Source of the DNA: Gardnerella swidsinskii
Lineage (GTDB): Bacteria; Actinomycetota; Actinomycetes; Actinomycetales; Bifidobacteriaceae
Direction: 5' to 3'
Assembly (NCBI RefSeq): GCF_003397705.1
Contig: NZ_QJVB01000002.1
Location: forward strand, 124,001 to 188,000
DNA: 64,000 nt
The notes below the pieces were generated by a model. It was not told the DNA's origin and did not search any database. It saw nothing but the letters and a program-made list of their open reading frames with translations. Below, piece by piece: positions 8,112 through 18,012 of this stretch. Position numbers and translations under genes: made by a program. The stretch's first letter is position 1, and every line of letters begins with the position of its first letter.

Positions 8112-10160
8112 GTGTCCGTTTTTAATGCACTCCAACAGCAAGCGTTTAATCTTGCCCGTAAAGCATTGCGTATTGGCAGTAACTTCGCGCACCCAGTCAG
8201 CGATGACCGTGCAGGCGAACCAGACTACCTTAATACGGATCAAGAAAACACAAATACTTTACTTTCACAAAAGCAACGCCTTCCACACGTAGAAGAGTGG
8301 GGCGCGCAAATGCCAACAACGACGTTTATCGATCCGGAAACAGGCTTGCTGACCACAAAAACCGAAAGCGCAGCACCTCTTGACGAAGGCACAAGCATTT
8401 ATGACTTATATGCAGATCGCGCAGCACGTATGGGTGACGATCCGCTTTACACTTATAAAGAAAACGATAAGTGGGTCACAAAAACAGCTAATCAGTTCCT
8501 TCAAGAAGTACGCGATGCTGCAAAAGGTTTGATGCACTACGGATTGCGCAAAGGCGACGCCGTTGCCCTTATGTGCAAAACATCATATGAGTGGGACGTC
8601 ACCGACGCAGCAGTTATGGCTTGTGGTGGTGTTCTTGCAACTATTTATGACACGGATTCAGCTGAGCAAATTCGCAATATTGTGAATAATTCCGACTCGC
8701 GTTTCCTTATTGTTGAAACAACTGACATGCGAGATAAAGCTGATGGAGCTATTGAAGAATGCCCAAGCTTGGAACGCATTATTTGCATTGAAACAGGCGG
8801 TTTAGCAGAACTTCAAGCTTTCGGATACGCTGTTAGCGATGAGGAACTAGATGCTCGCATTGATTCTGTAAAGAAAACAGACTTGTGCTCTATTGTTTAC
8901 ACTTCTGGTTCCACAGCTGCACCTAAAGGCGTGGAAATGACTCACGAACACTATTGCACTACAGCGTTGAATTTGCCTGTTTACTTGCCAAATTTGCTTA
9001 GCGAAAAAGACGGTTCTGTGCTTTTGTTCCTTCCTCAAGCACACTCTTTTGCAAGAGCAATTAACTATATTGTTGTTGCAAGTACGTTGCGCATTTATAT
9101 TGCTCAAGGTATTCCTACTTTGATTTCTGATTTGCAAGTTGCAAAACCTACGGTTATGATCGTTGTCCCTCGAGTTCTTGAGAAGGTTTATAACGCAGCT
9201 TCGCAGAAGGCTGGTCACGGTGCTAAAGGCTTGGCTTTCCAGGGTGCTGTTGTGACGGCTCAACAGTATATGAAGGAAGTTCAGGAATTTGGTGATGCTA
9301 AAGCTCTTACTAAAGCTCGCCGCACTGCTTACGATCCGCTTGTTTATCGTCCACTTCGTCAAGCTCTTGGCGGTCGCGCACGCTGGATTGTTGCAGGTGG
9401 AGCTCCTCTAGATCCTGAATTGCTTTCATTCTTCCGCGGAGCAGGAGTTCCTGTCTACGAAGGTTATGGTCTTACAGAAACTACTGCACCATGCGCGTTT
9501 ACTCCTATTGGAGTTCCATTCCGAGAAGGTTCTGTTGGCATCGCATTCCCAGCTTTTACTTTGCGAATCGCATCCGACGGCGAAGTTCAAATTAAAGGCA
9601 CTTGCGTATTCCATAAGTATCACAAAAACGATGAAGCAACAGAAACTTCATTTACTAAAGACGGATGGTATGCAACAGGCGATTTGGGACGAATTGACGA
9701 CGATGGCATGCTTTATATTACCGGACGTAAGAAGGATTTGATTATTACTGCTGGCGGTAAGAATGTTGCTCCTGGACCTATTGAAGAGATGATTAAGAGA
9801 TGCGAACTTGTGTCTCAAGCTCTCGTTCTTGGAGATAAGCGTCCGTTTATTTCTGCACTTGTTACTTTAGACGAAGAAACTTTACGAAATTGGCTTAAAC
9901 TCAAGGGTCTTGACGCCACTATGAGCATGGAAGAGGCTGCTAATAATGCTGTTGTTCGTGCTGAAGTGCAAAAATTTATAGATCTTGCCAATGAAGGCGT
10001 GTCACGCGCAGAATCTGTGCGAAAGTTCATTATTTTGCCAGAAGAGTTTACGCAAGAAAACGGCTTAATGACTGCGTCTATGAAGATTATTCGTCCACGA
10101 GTTATTAAGCGTTACACTACTTTACTTAATACACAAATGTATACGACGCGCAAAAAGTAG
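8112..10160 (+). CDS. fadD: Long-chain fatty acid-CoA ligase (AMP-forming)
   Basis: The 682-residue ANL-superfamily enzyme activates fatty acids to acyl-CoA through an acyl-adenylate. The P-loop YTSGSTAAPKGVEMTH is at about residues 265-280, the A5 motif EGYGLTETTA follows, and the late motifs YATGDLGRI, GRKKDLIITAGGKNVAP complete the AMP-binding site. I keep the GTG at 8112 because AAGGAG lies 5 nt upstream. The first 65 residues are outside the conserved fold, and an ATG at 8310 would also give a complete enzyme. It is monocistronic, with a strong terminator after it. Confidence 0.88.
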   Translation: MSVFNALQQQAFNLARKALRIGSNFAHPVSDDRAGEPDYLNTDQENTNTLLSQKQRLPHVEEWGAQMPTTTFIDPETGLLTTKTESAAPLDEGTSIYDLYADRAARMGDDPLYTYKENDKWVTKTANQFLQEVRDAAKGLMHYGLRKGDAVALMCKTSYEWDVTDAAVMACGGVLATIYDTDSAEQIRNIVNNSDSRFLIVETTDMRDKADGAIEECPSLERIICIETGGLAELQAFGYAVSDEELDARIDSVKKTDLCSIVYTSGSTAAPKGVEMTHEHYCTTALNLPVYLPNLLSEKDGSVLLFLPQAHSFARAINYIVVASTLRIYIAQGIPTLISDLQVAKPTVMIVVPRVLEKVYNAASQKAGHGAKGLAFQGAVVTAQQYMKEVQEFGDAKALTKARRTAYDPLVYRPLRQALGGRARWIVAGGAPLDPELLSFFRGAGVPVYEGYGLTETTAPCAFTPIGVPFREGSVGIAFPAFTLRIASDGEVQIKGTCVFHKYHKNDEATETSFTKDGWYATGDLGRIDDDGMLYITGRKKDLIITAGGKNVAPGPIEEMIKRCELVSQALVLGDKRPFISALVTLDEETLRNWLKLKGLDATMSMEEAANNAVVRAEVQKFIDLANEGVSRAESVRKFIILPEEFTQENGLMTASMKIIRPRVIKRYTTLLNTQMYTTRKK

Positions 10161-10192
10161 TTTGTTTAAATTAACTTAACTAAGTGCATATC

Positions 10193-10243
10193 GCAAAACC
10201 GCGGCTTAACTTGTTTTATTCAACTTGCTCGCCGCGGTTTTGC
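10193..10243. terminator. Bidirectional terminator between fadD and era
   Basis: The 13-bp perfect arms GCAAAACCGCGGC (10193-10205) and GCCGCGGTTTTGC (10231-10243) sit between two converging genes, with A- and T-rich runs inside the stem ends, so it can act on both strands. Confidence 0.8.
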
Positions 10244-10340
10244 ATTAATTTACGACAATTTTGTGCAAACACATTAGGCTTAAGGCACAATAAAATTAAG
10301 TAATTGTCCAATAATATCGAAATAAGCAAAATATGCTCTA

Positions 10341-11402
10341 CTAGAACCCTAAACGCTCAAGCTTCTTAGGGTCGCTCTGCCATCCTTTTGCAACTTTCAC
10401 GTGCAATTCAAGCACAGCTTTTGTTCCAGTAATACGATTTACCGCCGTGCGCAAACGCTTCTTTACGCGCACTAAATGCTCCGCACGATGACCAATAATA
10501 ATCGGCTTTTGAGAATCACGCTCAACATAAACAGATACAAGCACATGCGCTTTGTTGTCTTCGTATTGAGTATCTTCGCCATCCCCCGGATACACAATAT
10601 CGTCAACTACAACAGCTAAAGAATGAGGCAACTCGTCGTCCAACTCTTCCAAAAATGCGCCGCGAATAAGCTCCGAAATCATGCTTTCTGTGCTTTCCTC
10701 ACTAAGCTGATCCGCCGGATACATTTGCGGACCTTCCGGCAAGTTTTGAATCAAAACATTCTTAACTTCGTCAACATTGTCACGTTCCAACGCACTCACA
10801 GGCACAATATCCGTAAAATCAGCAAACTGCTGAATTTGAAGCAAATGCGTAACTAACTCACTGCGACTAAGCGTATCGATTTTCGTAACAATACCGATAA
10901 GCGGAACTTTCCAAGTCCAATTGCCCTTCTCATCTTTTTTAGCAAAATCAGAGCGAAGACGGCTTAAAATTCGCCTATCTCCTGGTCCTATTTCCTGGTC
11001 TGCTGGGAGCAAAAATGCAATCGCGTCAACATCTGCAAGCGACTCGTCAACAATATCGTTCAAACGCTGACCAAGAAGCGTACGAGGACGGTGAATACCA
11101 GGAGTATCAACCAACACCATTTGTGCATTATCGGTAGTAACAATCCCTCGAATAGCCTTACGCGTAGTTTCCGGACGAGAAGACGCAATAGCAATTTGCG
11201 TACCAATAAGAGCATTCATAAGCGTAGACTTACCAACGTTTGGTCTACCAACTACAGCTACGAAACCGGAACGATAACCGTGAAAATCAGGAGTAGAAAT
11301 CGTTGCGCAAGTTGAAGCGTCTAGATTTGCAAACATCTCGTCGTCAAAGTCATCAGTGTCATCGAAGTCATCAGTATCGTCAAAGTTGTTAATATTATTC
11401 AC
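10341..11402 (-). CDS. era: GTPase Era
   Basis: The 353-residue essential GTPase binds 16S rRNA during 30S assembly. The P-loop GRPNVGKST is at residues 52-60, then DTPG, the G4 motif TKID, and a C-terminal KH domain ending KKLERLGF. It has about 45 extra N-terminal residues including an acidic DDTDDF repeat encoded by an 18-bp tandem repeat near 11341-11390. It is the last gene of the rsmE-hinT-phoH-ybeY-corC-era run, 22 bp after corC, a conserved actinobacterial order. Confidence 0.96.
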   Translation of the reverse strand: MNNINNFDDTDDFDDTDDFDDEMFANLDASTCATISTPDFHGYRSGFVAVVGRPNVGKSTLMNALIGTQIAIASSRPETTRKAIRGIVTTDNAQMVLVDTPGIHRPRTLLGQRLNDIVDESLADVDAIAFLLPADQEIGPGDRRILSRLRSDFAKKDEKGNWTWKVPLIGIVTKIDTLSRSELVTHLLQIQQFADFTDIVPVSALERDNVDEVKNVLIQNLPEGPQMYPADQLSEESTESMISELIRGAFLEELDDELPHSLAVVVDDIVYPGDGEDTQYEDNKAHVLVSVYVERDSQKPIIIGHRAEHLVRVKKRLRTAVNRITGTKAVLELHVKVAKGWQSDPKKLERLGF

Positions 11403-11424
11403 GTTATTCTTACCGTCCAGTTCT

Positions 11425-12924
11425 TTATTTCAGCATATTCGTTTGTTTCATAGTACTAGCTTGCTTCAAAGCATTGGTTTGTTTGCTTTCAGCAGATTTT
11501 TCGGAAGAGCTAATGTCATTTTGATTATCCTTAGACTCTTCCAAAACTTGCGCATCTCGTTCTACTAAAATAGTAGATACTTTCTTTCGCCTACCAGCTG
11601 AATCTACAGCAGTTAATTTTAGTCCTCTTGTAATAGCACTGGAACCAACAATCGGCACATTACCAATCAACTTCGTAAGCAAACCAAACACAGTATCCAC
11701 ATCGTCTTCGTCAATATGAACTTCAAAAATATCTTCCAAATCTGCGATTGACGTTCGAGCAGGCATCTTCCACACGCCGTCACGTATTTCTTCCGGATCT
11801 GCATGCTGAGTGCGATCGTGCTCATCTTCCAACTCGCCAACAATTTGCTCAATAGCATCCTCAATAGTAACCAAACCAGCAATTCCACCATATTCGTCAA
11901 CCACTACTGCCACATGCTGGCGAATTCGCTGCATTTCGTGGAATAAATCGTCAACCGGCTTCGACTCAGGAACAAGCATAGGGTCTCGGCTAATTGTTTC
12001 AACTGCTCTAGAAGATGCTGCAGGATTAAACACAGTAGCGCGTACAGCATCCTTCAAATAAGCAACACCTACTAAATCATCTACAGAATCTCCAATGACG
12101 GGAACTCGAGAAAATCCTGAGCGAGAGCATAATTTAAGGAAATTTTCCAGCGTTTCGTCGCTTTTTACGCAAATCATATCGGTTCTAGGTACCATTATTT
12201 CGCGAGTCAAAGTATCTGAAAGCGTGAGCACATTGCGCATCATTTCCGAAACTTCCGGATCGAAATCATTCGCTTCAACAAGTCGGTCAATACTAGCCTT
12301 TGCTTGATCCAGCTGAATATCTTCCAAAGCTTCATCATCTGACGGATCAACATGCTTTTTCCTAGAAGTGACGTCAACATCGCTAGCAATATGCACTAAA
12401 GGATTAATCGCAATAGCAATAGACACAATGCGAGAAAGCCGCATCAACTTTGCTACAGGTTGAGCCGCACCAACCGAACGTGGGCGAACAAGAATAGAAA
12501 TCACAGCTACAACTACTGAAACAACAACACCAATAATAAGAGTTACCCATAAAGGCGAGCCGAAAAATGCAGCTAAAGAAGCAAACAAAACTCCATCTAA
12601 AACGTTACATAGCACACGCACAAAAGCGCATGCTCCAGAAGTTGTATAACGGTCAGCAATCAGTTTTTTTACACGATGGATTCTAGCAATTCGACGCATA
12701 CGCACTATGGCACTAGTTTCATCATCATGCGTTTGCGCTTCAATCATAAGATTATTTAAGCTTGCACGAGTAACTCTAGGCACTGCACCTTCTGCAGCAG
12801 CCATCGCAAGCGAAAGCCATACAAGCAGCATTGCCAGCACAAGCAATGCGGCTAAACCAATCCAGACATGCAACGGCAATTGCGGAACTGATATGCTAGA
12901 AAATATTCGTTTAATATATTCCAT
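11425..12924 (-). CDS. CorC/HlyC-type membrane protein with CBS pair
   Basis: This 499-residue protein belongs to the CNNM/CorC (hemolysin-like) family. The N-terminal region has about four membrane segments (residues 15-45, 105-150 and around 165-180, DUF21-like). Next come two CBS domains, including [10 protein letters not shown] and [24 protein letters not shown], and then a CorC/HlyC transporter-associated domain. The 50-residue tail is Lys/Gln/Ser-rich and disordered. The family is implicated in Mg2+/Co2+ efflux. Its place between ybeY and era is standard. Confidence 0.9.
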   Translation of the reverse strand: MEYIKRIFSSISVPQLPLHVWIGLAALLVLAMLLVWLSLAMAAAEGAVPRVTRASLNNLMIEAQTHDDETSAIVRMRRIARIHRVKKLIADRYTTSGACAFVRVLCNVLDGVLFASLAAFFGSPLWVTLIIGVVVSVVVAVISILVRPRSVGAAQPVAKLMRLSRIVSIAIAINPLVHIASDVDVTSRKKHVDPSDDEALEDIQLDQAKASIDRLVEANDFDPEVSEMMRNVLTLSDTLTREIMVPRTDMICVKSDETLENFLKLCSRSGFSRVPVIGDSVDDLVGVAYLKDAVRATVFNPAASSRAVETISRDPMLVPESKPVDDLFHEMQRIRQHVAVVVDEYGGIAGLVTIEDAIEQIVGELEDEHDRTQHADPEEIRDGVWKMPARTSIADLEDIFEVHIDEDDVDTVFGLLTKLIGNVPIVGSSAITRGLKLTAVDSAGRRKKVSTILVERDAQVLEESKDNQNDISSSEKSAESKQTNALKQASTMKQTNMLK

Positions 12925-12944
12925 AATTATGCTCTTAATGCGCT

Positions 12945-13511
12945 TTAATGCTGTTTTTTATTTTTATTTTTATTTTTGACGCTACTCGCTTCATGCTCAG
13001 CATCGTAACGCTCAAGCTCGTTTATTGCACCTTCCGGCAACGTAGCATCATACAATTCTCCAGATCGAGCAGCGAAAAAAGTAAGCATTAGTTGACGTTG
13101 CAAACCAAACATTTGCTTTTCTTCTTCCGGAGTAGTGTGATCATAGCCAAGCAAATGCAAAATACCGTGAATAGTTAGCAACAACATTTCTTCCATAGTA
13201 CTGTGCCCAGCTGCGAGCGCCTGCTGTTGAGCAACCCACGGGCAAATCACCAAGTCTCCAAGCATTCCTTCAGAAACTTTTTCATCGCTTCCAGGAGTAA
13301 GCTCGTCCATTGGAAAACTCATAACATCCGTTGGGCCTTCTAGGTTCATCCAACGTTCATGCAAACAGGCAATTGGCTCTGGATCAACAAAAGTAATCGA
13401 TAAATCCGAATGCGTACTTACTTTCATTTGTTGAAGAACCCACATTCCAAGATCTGAGAAGATTTTAGCGTCAATATTCCACACTGTTTCATTCATGACT
13501 TCAATGCTCAT
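12945..13511 (-). CDS. ybeY: Endoribonuclease YbeY
   Basis: The 188-residue metalloprotein is involved in 16S rRNA 3'-end maturation and ribosome quality control. The zinc motif H115-x3-H119-x5-H125 ([11 protein letters not shown]) is intact. The C-terminal tail is an odd low-complexity Lys/Asn stretch encoded by repeats of TTTTTA on the plus strand. The gene starts 3 bp after the phoH stop, in the same operon. Confidence 0.95.
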   Translation of the reverse strand: MSIEVMNETVWNIDAKIFSDLGMWVLQQMKVSTHSDLSITFVDPEPIACLHERWMNLEGPTDVMSFPMDELTPGSDEKVSEGMLGDLVICPWVAQQQALAAGHSTMEEMLLLTIHGILHLLGYDHTTPEEEKQMFGLQRQLMLTFFAARSGELYDATLPEGAINELERYDAEHEASSVKNKNKNKKQH

Positions 13512-13514
13512 GAT

Positions 13515-14708
13515 TTATCTGTTATTCCTCTCAGTAGATTCTTTAGTACGTTCACGTTTTTTATGTTCAAGCATTGCATCGTAATTTTCGTATGCTTCCA
13601 CAATACGACCAACCAAAGCATGACGCACAACGTCTTCTGCTTGCAAATGCACAAAAGCAATATCTTTAACTTCGCCCAAAATCTTCTCAATAGAAACAAG
13701 ACCAGAACGCACAACTGCTAAATCAACCTGCGTGCTATCTCCTGTAATCACCATGGTTGTATTAAAACCGAGTCGAGTCAGGAACATTTTTAATTGCTGA
13801 ACAGTCGCATTTTGCGCTTCATCAAGAATAACAAAAGCATCGTTTAATGTGCGCCCTCGCATATAAGCAAGAGGAGCAACTTCAACAACATTCTCGTCAA
13901 GATAGCGTTTTAATTGTGCAGATCCAAGCATATCAGAAAGTGCATCATAGAGTGGACGCAAATATGGATCAACCTTATCGTTTAAAGTACCAGGCAAGAA
14001 TCCTAAGTTTTCGCCAGCTTCAACAGCAGGACGAGTAAGAACAATTCTGCGGACTCTTCCATCTTCCAATGCACGAACAGCTTTAGCAACTGCTAAATAC
14101 GTTTTTCCAGTGCCAGCAGGACCAATTCCAAACGTTACAATATTGCAATCCATTGCTTGCACGTACGCTGTTTGTCCAGCAGTTTTTGCGCGAACAGGAT
14201 TTCCTCCAGCAAACGTAATCACGCCTTTACTCATTCGAGCTCTTCTGCTCATAGCACGGCGATGCGCTTCTTCGCTAGAAGGCAACAGCTCACTTGAATC
14301 TCTTGAAAACTCATTTTCAGCGCGCGAAACAGAATTACTAATTGCATACGACGAAGAAATAATACTATTCCCAAGCACTCCACCATCATGACCGATACGG
14401 TTTATACGCACATTGTGTTCATCGTTATGCAAAATATCACGCTCAAGCATGCGTCTTACTTCGTACGCATCCATAGGTTGCTCGTAAGCTGCATCAATCA
14501 TGCGCCTAAACGCATACTCAGCTTTAGCTGCATCTTCATCTGCTCTAGCTGAACGAGCAACAATTTGAACATCTTTGCCTCGCACAGTAATATCTGCTTC
14601 TGGAAAAGCATGTTCTACTTCACGCAAACCAGCATCTGCAGCACCTAAAACTGCAACCGAGCTTAATTCGCTAGGAATTTGCACAAAACGCGTAGTACTT
14701 TTCGTCAC
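13515..14708 (-). CDS. phoH: PhoH-family ATPase
   Basis: The 397-residue protein has Walker A GPAGTGKT at residues 196-203, Walker B FVILDEAQNA and the conserved TGDSTQVDL sensor motif. PhoH proteins are ATP-dependent RNA-associated enzymes linked genetically to YbeY. The N-terminal 150 residues include the KH-like region and a Ser-rich linker. It lies between hinT and ybeY with 3-4 bp gaps, so the operon is tightly coupled. Confidence 0.94.
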   Translation of the reverse strand: MTKSTTRFVQIPSELSSVAVLGAADAGLREVEHAFPEADITVRGKDVQIVARSARADEDAAKAEYAFRRMIDAAYEQPMDAYEVRRMLERDILHNDEHNVRINRIGHDGGVLGNSIISSSYAISNSVSRAENEFSRDSSELLPSSEEAHRRAMSRRARMSKGVITFAGGNPVRAKTAGQTAYVQAMDCNIVTFGIGPAGTGKTYLAVAKAVRALEDGRVRRIVLTRPAVEAGENLGFLPGTLNDKVDPYLRPLYDALSDMLGSAQLKRYLDENVVEVAPLAYMRGRTLNDAFVILDEAQNATVQQLKMFLTRLGFNTTMVITGDSTQVDLAVVRSGLVSIEKILGEVKDIAFVHLQAEDVVRHALVGRIVEAYENYDAMLEHKKRERTKESTERNNR

Positions 14709-14711
14709 GGT

Positions 14712-15074
14712 TTACAAGCTACCTTCTACAAGTTTTTCGCCAGTCAATACGTGAGCATGAACATGAAACACTGTTTGACCAGCATCAATACCAGTATTAA
14801 ATACGAGTCGATAATCACCGTTGAATTCATCATCAGCAATTTTTTGCGCAACACCAGCAATATGAGCCAAAGTTTCAGGAGCCTTACTAGCAAGCTCAGC
14901 AACATTCTTATAGTGATTGCGCGGCACAATCAGCACATGCACTTTTGCTTGCGGATTAATATCTTTAAAAGCAACTACCGAATCGTCTTCATAAACTCTG
15001 CTGCTCGGTATTTCTCCAGCAACAATTTTACAAAAAATGCAATCAGCATCAGTATTGTAAGTGATATCACTCAT
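14712..15074 (-). CDS. HIT-family nucleotide-binding hydrolase (HinT-like)
   Basis: The 120-residue protein has the histidine triad H104-V-H106-A-H108 followed by VLTG, and the N-terminal DCIFCKIVAGEIPSS characteristic of HinT purine nucleoside phosphoramidases. It starts at ATG 15074 and ends 3 bp before phoH. Its substrate in this organism is unknown. Confidence 0.93.
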   Translation of the reverse strand: MSDITYNTDADCIFCKIVAGEIPSSRVYEDDSVVAFKDINPQAKVHVLIVPRNHYKNVAELASKAPETLAHIAGVAQKIADDEFNGDYRLVFNTGIDAGQTVFHVHAHVLTGEKLVEGSL

Positions 15075-15187
15075 GGTTTCTCCCCTATTTGCTACTAAAT
15101 GAAATCAACGCCAAAAGCCAAAAAGCGATCGACATGCTTCTTACTATTTTACACAATTATGAGCACTTTTAGATACAATTTATGCGA

Positions 15188-15985
15188 TTATTCGTAACGT
15201 CCTAAAGCGCGCGAAAGAAGAGAAAGAGCTACAGGACCTGCAGTAGATGCGCGAAGAATATTGCTACCTAAAACACAGCTTTTAGCACCAGCATCAATAA
15301 ACATTGACACTTCGTCATCACTAATACCACCTTCTGGCCCAACTAAAACGTAAACAGTGCGCTCTTTACCATCCTCCAAACAGCGCTCGCTAAGAGTATT
15401 TACTGCTTGCTCTATTTGATTCCAGCAATCAGTTGCGTCTTGATGCAATACAATTACGAGATTTCCGTAAACGCACGCACGCCTACATATTGCAACTATT
15501 TGCTTGCTTGAAACACATTCTTGAAGTTCAGGCATCCATGCTCGGCGCGATTGCTCTGTAGCAGACTGTAAAACTTGGCTCCAACGCTTATCTGCGCGAC
15601 CAGGTTTCCACTTTGCAATTGAACGATCCGCACACCAAGGGATTACTTCATCCACGCCAATTTGCGTAGCCATATCAATTGCTTGCTCATCGTGCCCTGT
15701 TTTTGCCAAAGCTTGAACAAGCGCAAGTCTAGTCGTTCGCGGAGCTTCCCTAGTAAACGCTTCTACACGAACTAAGCCGTTTTCTACATCCGTCACCTTT
15801 GCGTGAATGCGCAAGCCTTTGCCGTCAGAAAGTTGCAAAGCATCACCTTCTGATAACCGCATGGCGGATATAGCGTGACGTTTTACTTGAGATGGAAGCG
15901 CAATCGTCCACCCTTCTTCGATTCCTGCTGCAAGCACAGGAGCATTATCGTGATTAGTATCAAGCAAAAATAAAGCGTCAGTCAT
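15188..15985 (-). CDS. rsmE: 16S rRNA m3U1498 methyltransferase
   Basis: The 265-residue SPOUT-class methyltransferase modifies U1498 of 16S rRNA. The SAM-binding knot is visible as VGPEGGISDDE and LGSNILRASTAGPVAL near the C-terminus, with the PUA-like N-terminal domain (residues 15-75) before it. It is the first gene of the rsmE-to-era run, 113 bp upstream of hinT, and is divergent from the iron-sulfur protein gene at 16079. Confidence 0.94.
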   Translation of the reverse strand: MTDALFLLDTNHDNAPVLAAGIEEGWTIALPSQVKRHAISAMRLSEGDALQLSDGKGLRIHAKVTDVENGLVRVEAFTREAPRTTRLALVQALAKTGHDEQAIDMATQIGVDEVIPWCADRSIAKWKPGRADKRWSQVLQSATEQSRRAWMPELQECVSSKQIVAICRRACVYGNLVIVLHQDATDCWNQIEQAVNTLSERCLEDGKERTVYVLVGPEGGISDDEVSMFIDAGAKSCVLGSNILRASTAGPVALSLLSRALGRYE

Positions 15986-16078
15986 AGTTCAAGCCTAACG
16001 TGAGGATGCGCCAAGTACTAAAAATGTTTCTGTGCAAGTATTGTGGCAAACTAGAACAGTACGTATTGGAGGTTTGCA

Positions 16079-17155
16079 ATGAGTAATGAGCTTGGTGATA
16101 ACACTGCGCTTGTTACTTTGCGTATTTCACGCTTTACTCCATGTAATAAATCTGAGGATGATTCAAACAGTAAACAGACAGAGCGCAAGCGCAGAGAAAG
16201 TCCTTTTGCACGTAGAAAGCGCAGTAATCCTTTCGCAAAACTAGATTCTTCAGAAAATAACATAAATAATTCTTCAAAATCTAGTGAATCCAGTGAATCT
16301 TCCGAATCTTACGAATCTTCTCCAAAACGAATTCAAGGTAAGCATTGGGTTCAAGATTACAGTTTACGCGTTCATTCTACTGACACTATTCTTGACTGTT
16401 TACTAGCTATTAAACGCACAATCGACCCAACTTTAGCTTTCCGCTACTCATGCGGTCACGGCGTTTGCGGTTCTGACGCTGCAAACGTAAATGGCATGCC
16501 AACCTTACTATGCAGTGCAACTATTGGCGCAAACGCACGTCCTGAAAGCACAAATAGCGTGCAATCTCGAGGCTTTAGAAAAACTGGAACTACTAACAGC
16601 TCCTCACAGTCGGAAAAATCGCTAACTTTACAGCAAAAATCTAAAGAAACTACCACTTTGCAAAATGGCACTTTTGGTGTTATTGAGCTTGCTCCACTTT
16701 CAGGATTTGCAGTTCAGCGAGATCTTATTTGCGATATTTCGCCTATGATTTCGCAAATAAAACGCTTAGAACCTTATTTGCAAGCATCTAACGTTTCTAC
16801 TAGAAATACTGAAGGGAAACTCCAGCTTATTGAGTTTTTGCAACACCCTGAGGAACTTAAAAAATTTGAGCTTTTGAGCAATTGCATTATGTGCGGTGCT
16901 TGCGAAGGAATTTGCCCAATTTATGCAGGCGGAGAAGCCTTTATTGGGCCTGCAGCATTGGTTAACGCGGCTCGTTTTATTTACGATTCCAGAGACAATG
17001 CAACAGAGCATCGCCTTGATCTAATAGACGGCAGTGACGGTATTAGCGCATGCCAGTCAGTTAGAGCATGTTCAAGACAATGCCCTCGCGGAATTGATAT
17101 TGGCGAAGAAATTTGGCAGCTTACAACGCTTGTAAACGAACGCAAAAACTCTTAG
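16079..17155 (+). CDS. SdhB/FrdB-type iron-sulfur protein with serine-rich insertions
   Basis: The 358-residue protein has the two-domain layout of succinate dehydrogenase/fumarate reductase iron-sulfur subunits. The 2Fe-2S ligands are C125, C130, D133 and C145; Asp at the third position also occurs in E. coli SdhB. The C-terminal ferredoxin domain has C269/C272/C275/C279 and C325/C331/C335. Family members are about 240-250 aa. The excess is two low-complexity stretches: Ser/Arg/Asn-rich at about residues 20-85 and Ser/Thr/Gln-rich at about 150-195. No flavoprotein or membrane-anchor gene lies nearby, so its partner is unknown. It converges with the LOG gene, 1 bp between stops. Confidence 0.82.
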   Translation: MSNELGDNTALVTLRISRFTPCNKSEDDSNSKQTERKRRESPFARRKRSNPFAKLDSSENNINNSSKSSESSESSESYESSPKRIQGKHWVQDYSLRVHSTDTILDCLLAIKRTIDPTLAFRYSCGHGVCGSDAANVNGMPTLLCSATIGANARPESTNSVQSRGFRKTGTTNSSSQSEKSLTLQQKSKETTTLQNGTFGVIELAPLSGFAVQRDLICDISPMISQIKRLEPYLQASNVSTRNTEGKLQLIEFLQHPEELKKFELLSNCIMCGACEGICPIYAGGEAFIGPAALVNAARFIYDSRDNATEHRLDLIDGSDGISACQSVRACSRQCPRGIDIGEEIWQLTTLVNERKNS

Positions 17156-17156
17156 A

Positions 17157-17960
17157 TTATTCAATTCCAGATGCTATGCGCACCGCCTCTATTGGGTCGT
17201 CTGTAACAGCAAACAAGTGCGGATCGAGTGAAGAAATAAAACCTCGTTGAGTTACTGTAGACTTCAGCCAGTCAATCAAACCATTCCAGTACGAAGTACC
17301 AAAAAGAACAACAGGCACGCGCGCAACCTTATGCGTTTGCACTAAAGTCAAAGCTTCAAACATTTCATCCATTGTGCCAAAACCGCCAGGGCACACAATA
17401 ATTCCAGAAGAATATTTCATAAACATTGTTTTGCGTACGAAAAAATACCGAAATTGCATGCCAAGATTAATCCATTTATTCAAACCCTGCTCATGAGGAA
17501 GCTCAATCCCCAATCCTACAGACGTACCACCAGCTTCTGCAGCCCCACGGTTTGCAGCTTCCATAATTCCAGGACCGCCACCTGTAATAACAGCAAAACC
17601 ACGTATTGCAAGCTCTGAACCCATAGTACGAGCTAAAGAATACTCAGGATTATCTTCTTTTATTCGAGCAGAACCAAAAATACTAACAGCTTTACCTAAC
17701 GATGCAAGCGCGTCAAAACCATCAACAAACTCAGCTTGAATACGAAGCGCACGCCACGGATCCGCACTACGCCAATCCCATCTTTTATCTACTTCTACAC
17801 CAACTCCAGAAACAAGCTGCTGATTGTTATCGTTACGAAGAAGCGTTTCTGTAGTGCTCTCCTTAGGAATCATAGAACCGCGCATTACAACAGAACCACG
17901 ATGATACGTGTTATTCCAAGGTGAAACATCTACTGAAAAATCCTCTTTACTATTAGACAT
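17157..17960 (-). CDS. LOG-family (TIGR00730-type) nucleotide phosphoribohydrolase
   Basis: The 267-residue protein has the LOG signature PGGFGTMDE and GGGPGIMEAANRGA with SIFGSARI at the start of the Rossmann fold. Related enzymes release the base from cytokinin or AMP-type ribotides; the substrate here is unknown. The N-terminal 70 residues are outside the core domain. The stop is 1 bp from the stop of the convergent iron-sulfur gene, leaving no room for an intergenic terminator. Confidence 0.88.
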   Translation of the reverse strand: MSNSKEDFSVDVSPWNNTYHRGSVVMRGSMIPKESTTETLLRNDNNQQLVSGVGVEVDKRWDWRSADPWRALRIQAEFVDGFDALASLGKAVSIFGSARIKEDNPEYSLARTMGSELAIRGFAVITGGGPGIMEAANRGAAEAGGTSVGLGIELPHEQGLNKWINLGMQFRYFFVRKTMFMKYSSGIIVCPGGFGTMDEMFEALTLVQTHKVARVPVVLFGTSYWNGLIDWLKSTVTQRGFISSLDPHLFAVTDDPIEAVRIASGIE

Positions 17961-18012
17961 AATTACTCCATTAGAAACTTACTTGCAAAGATGTTAAGAA
18001 TAATAATTGAAA

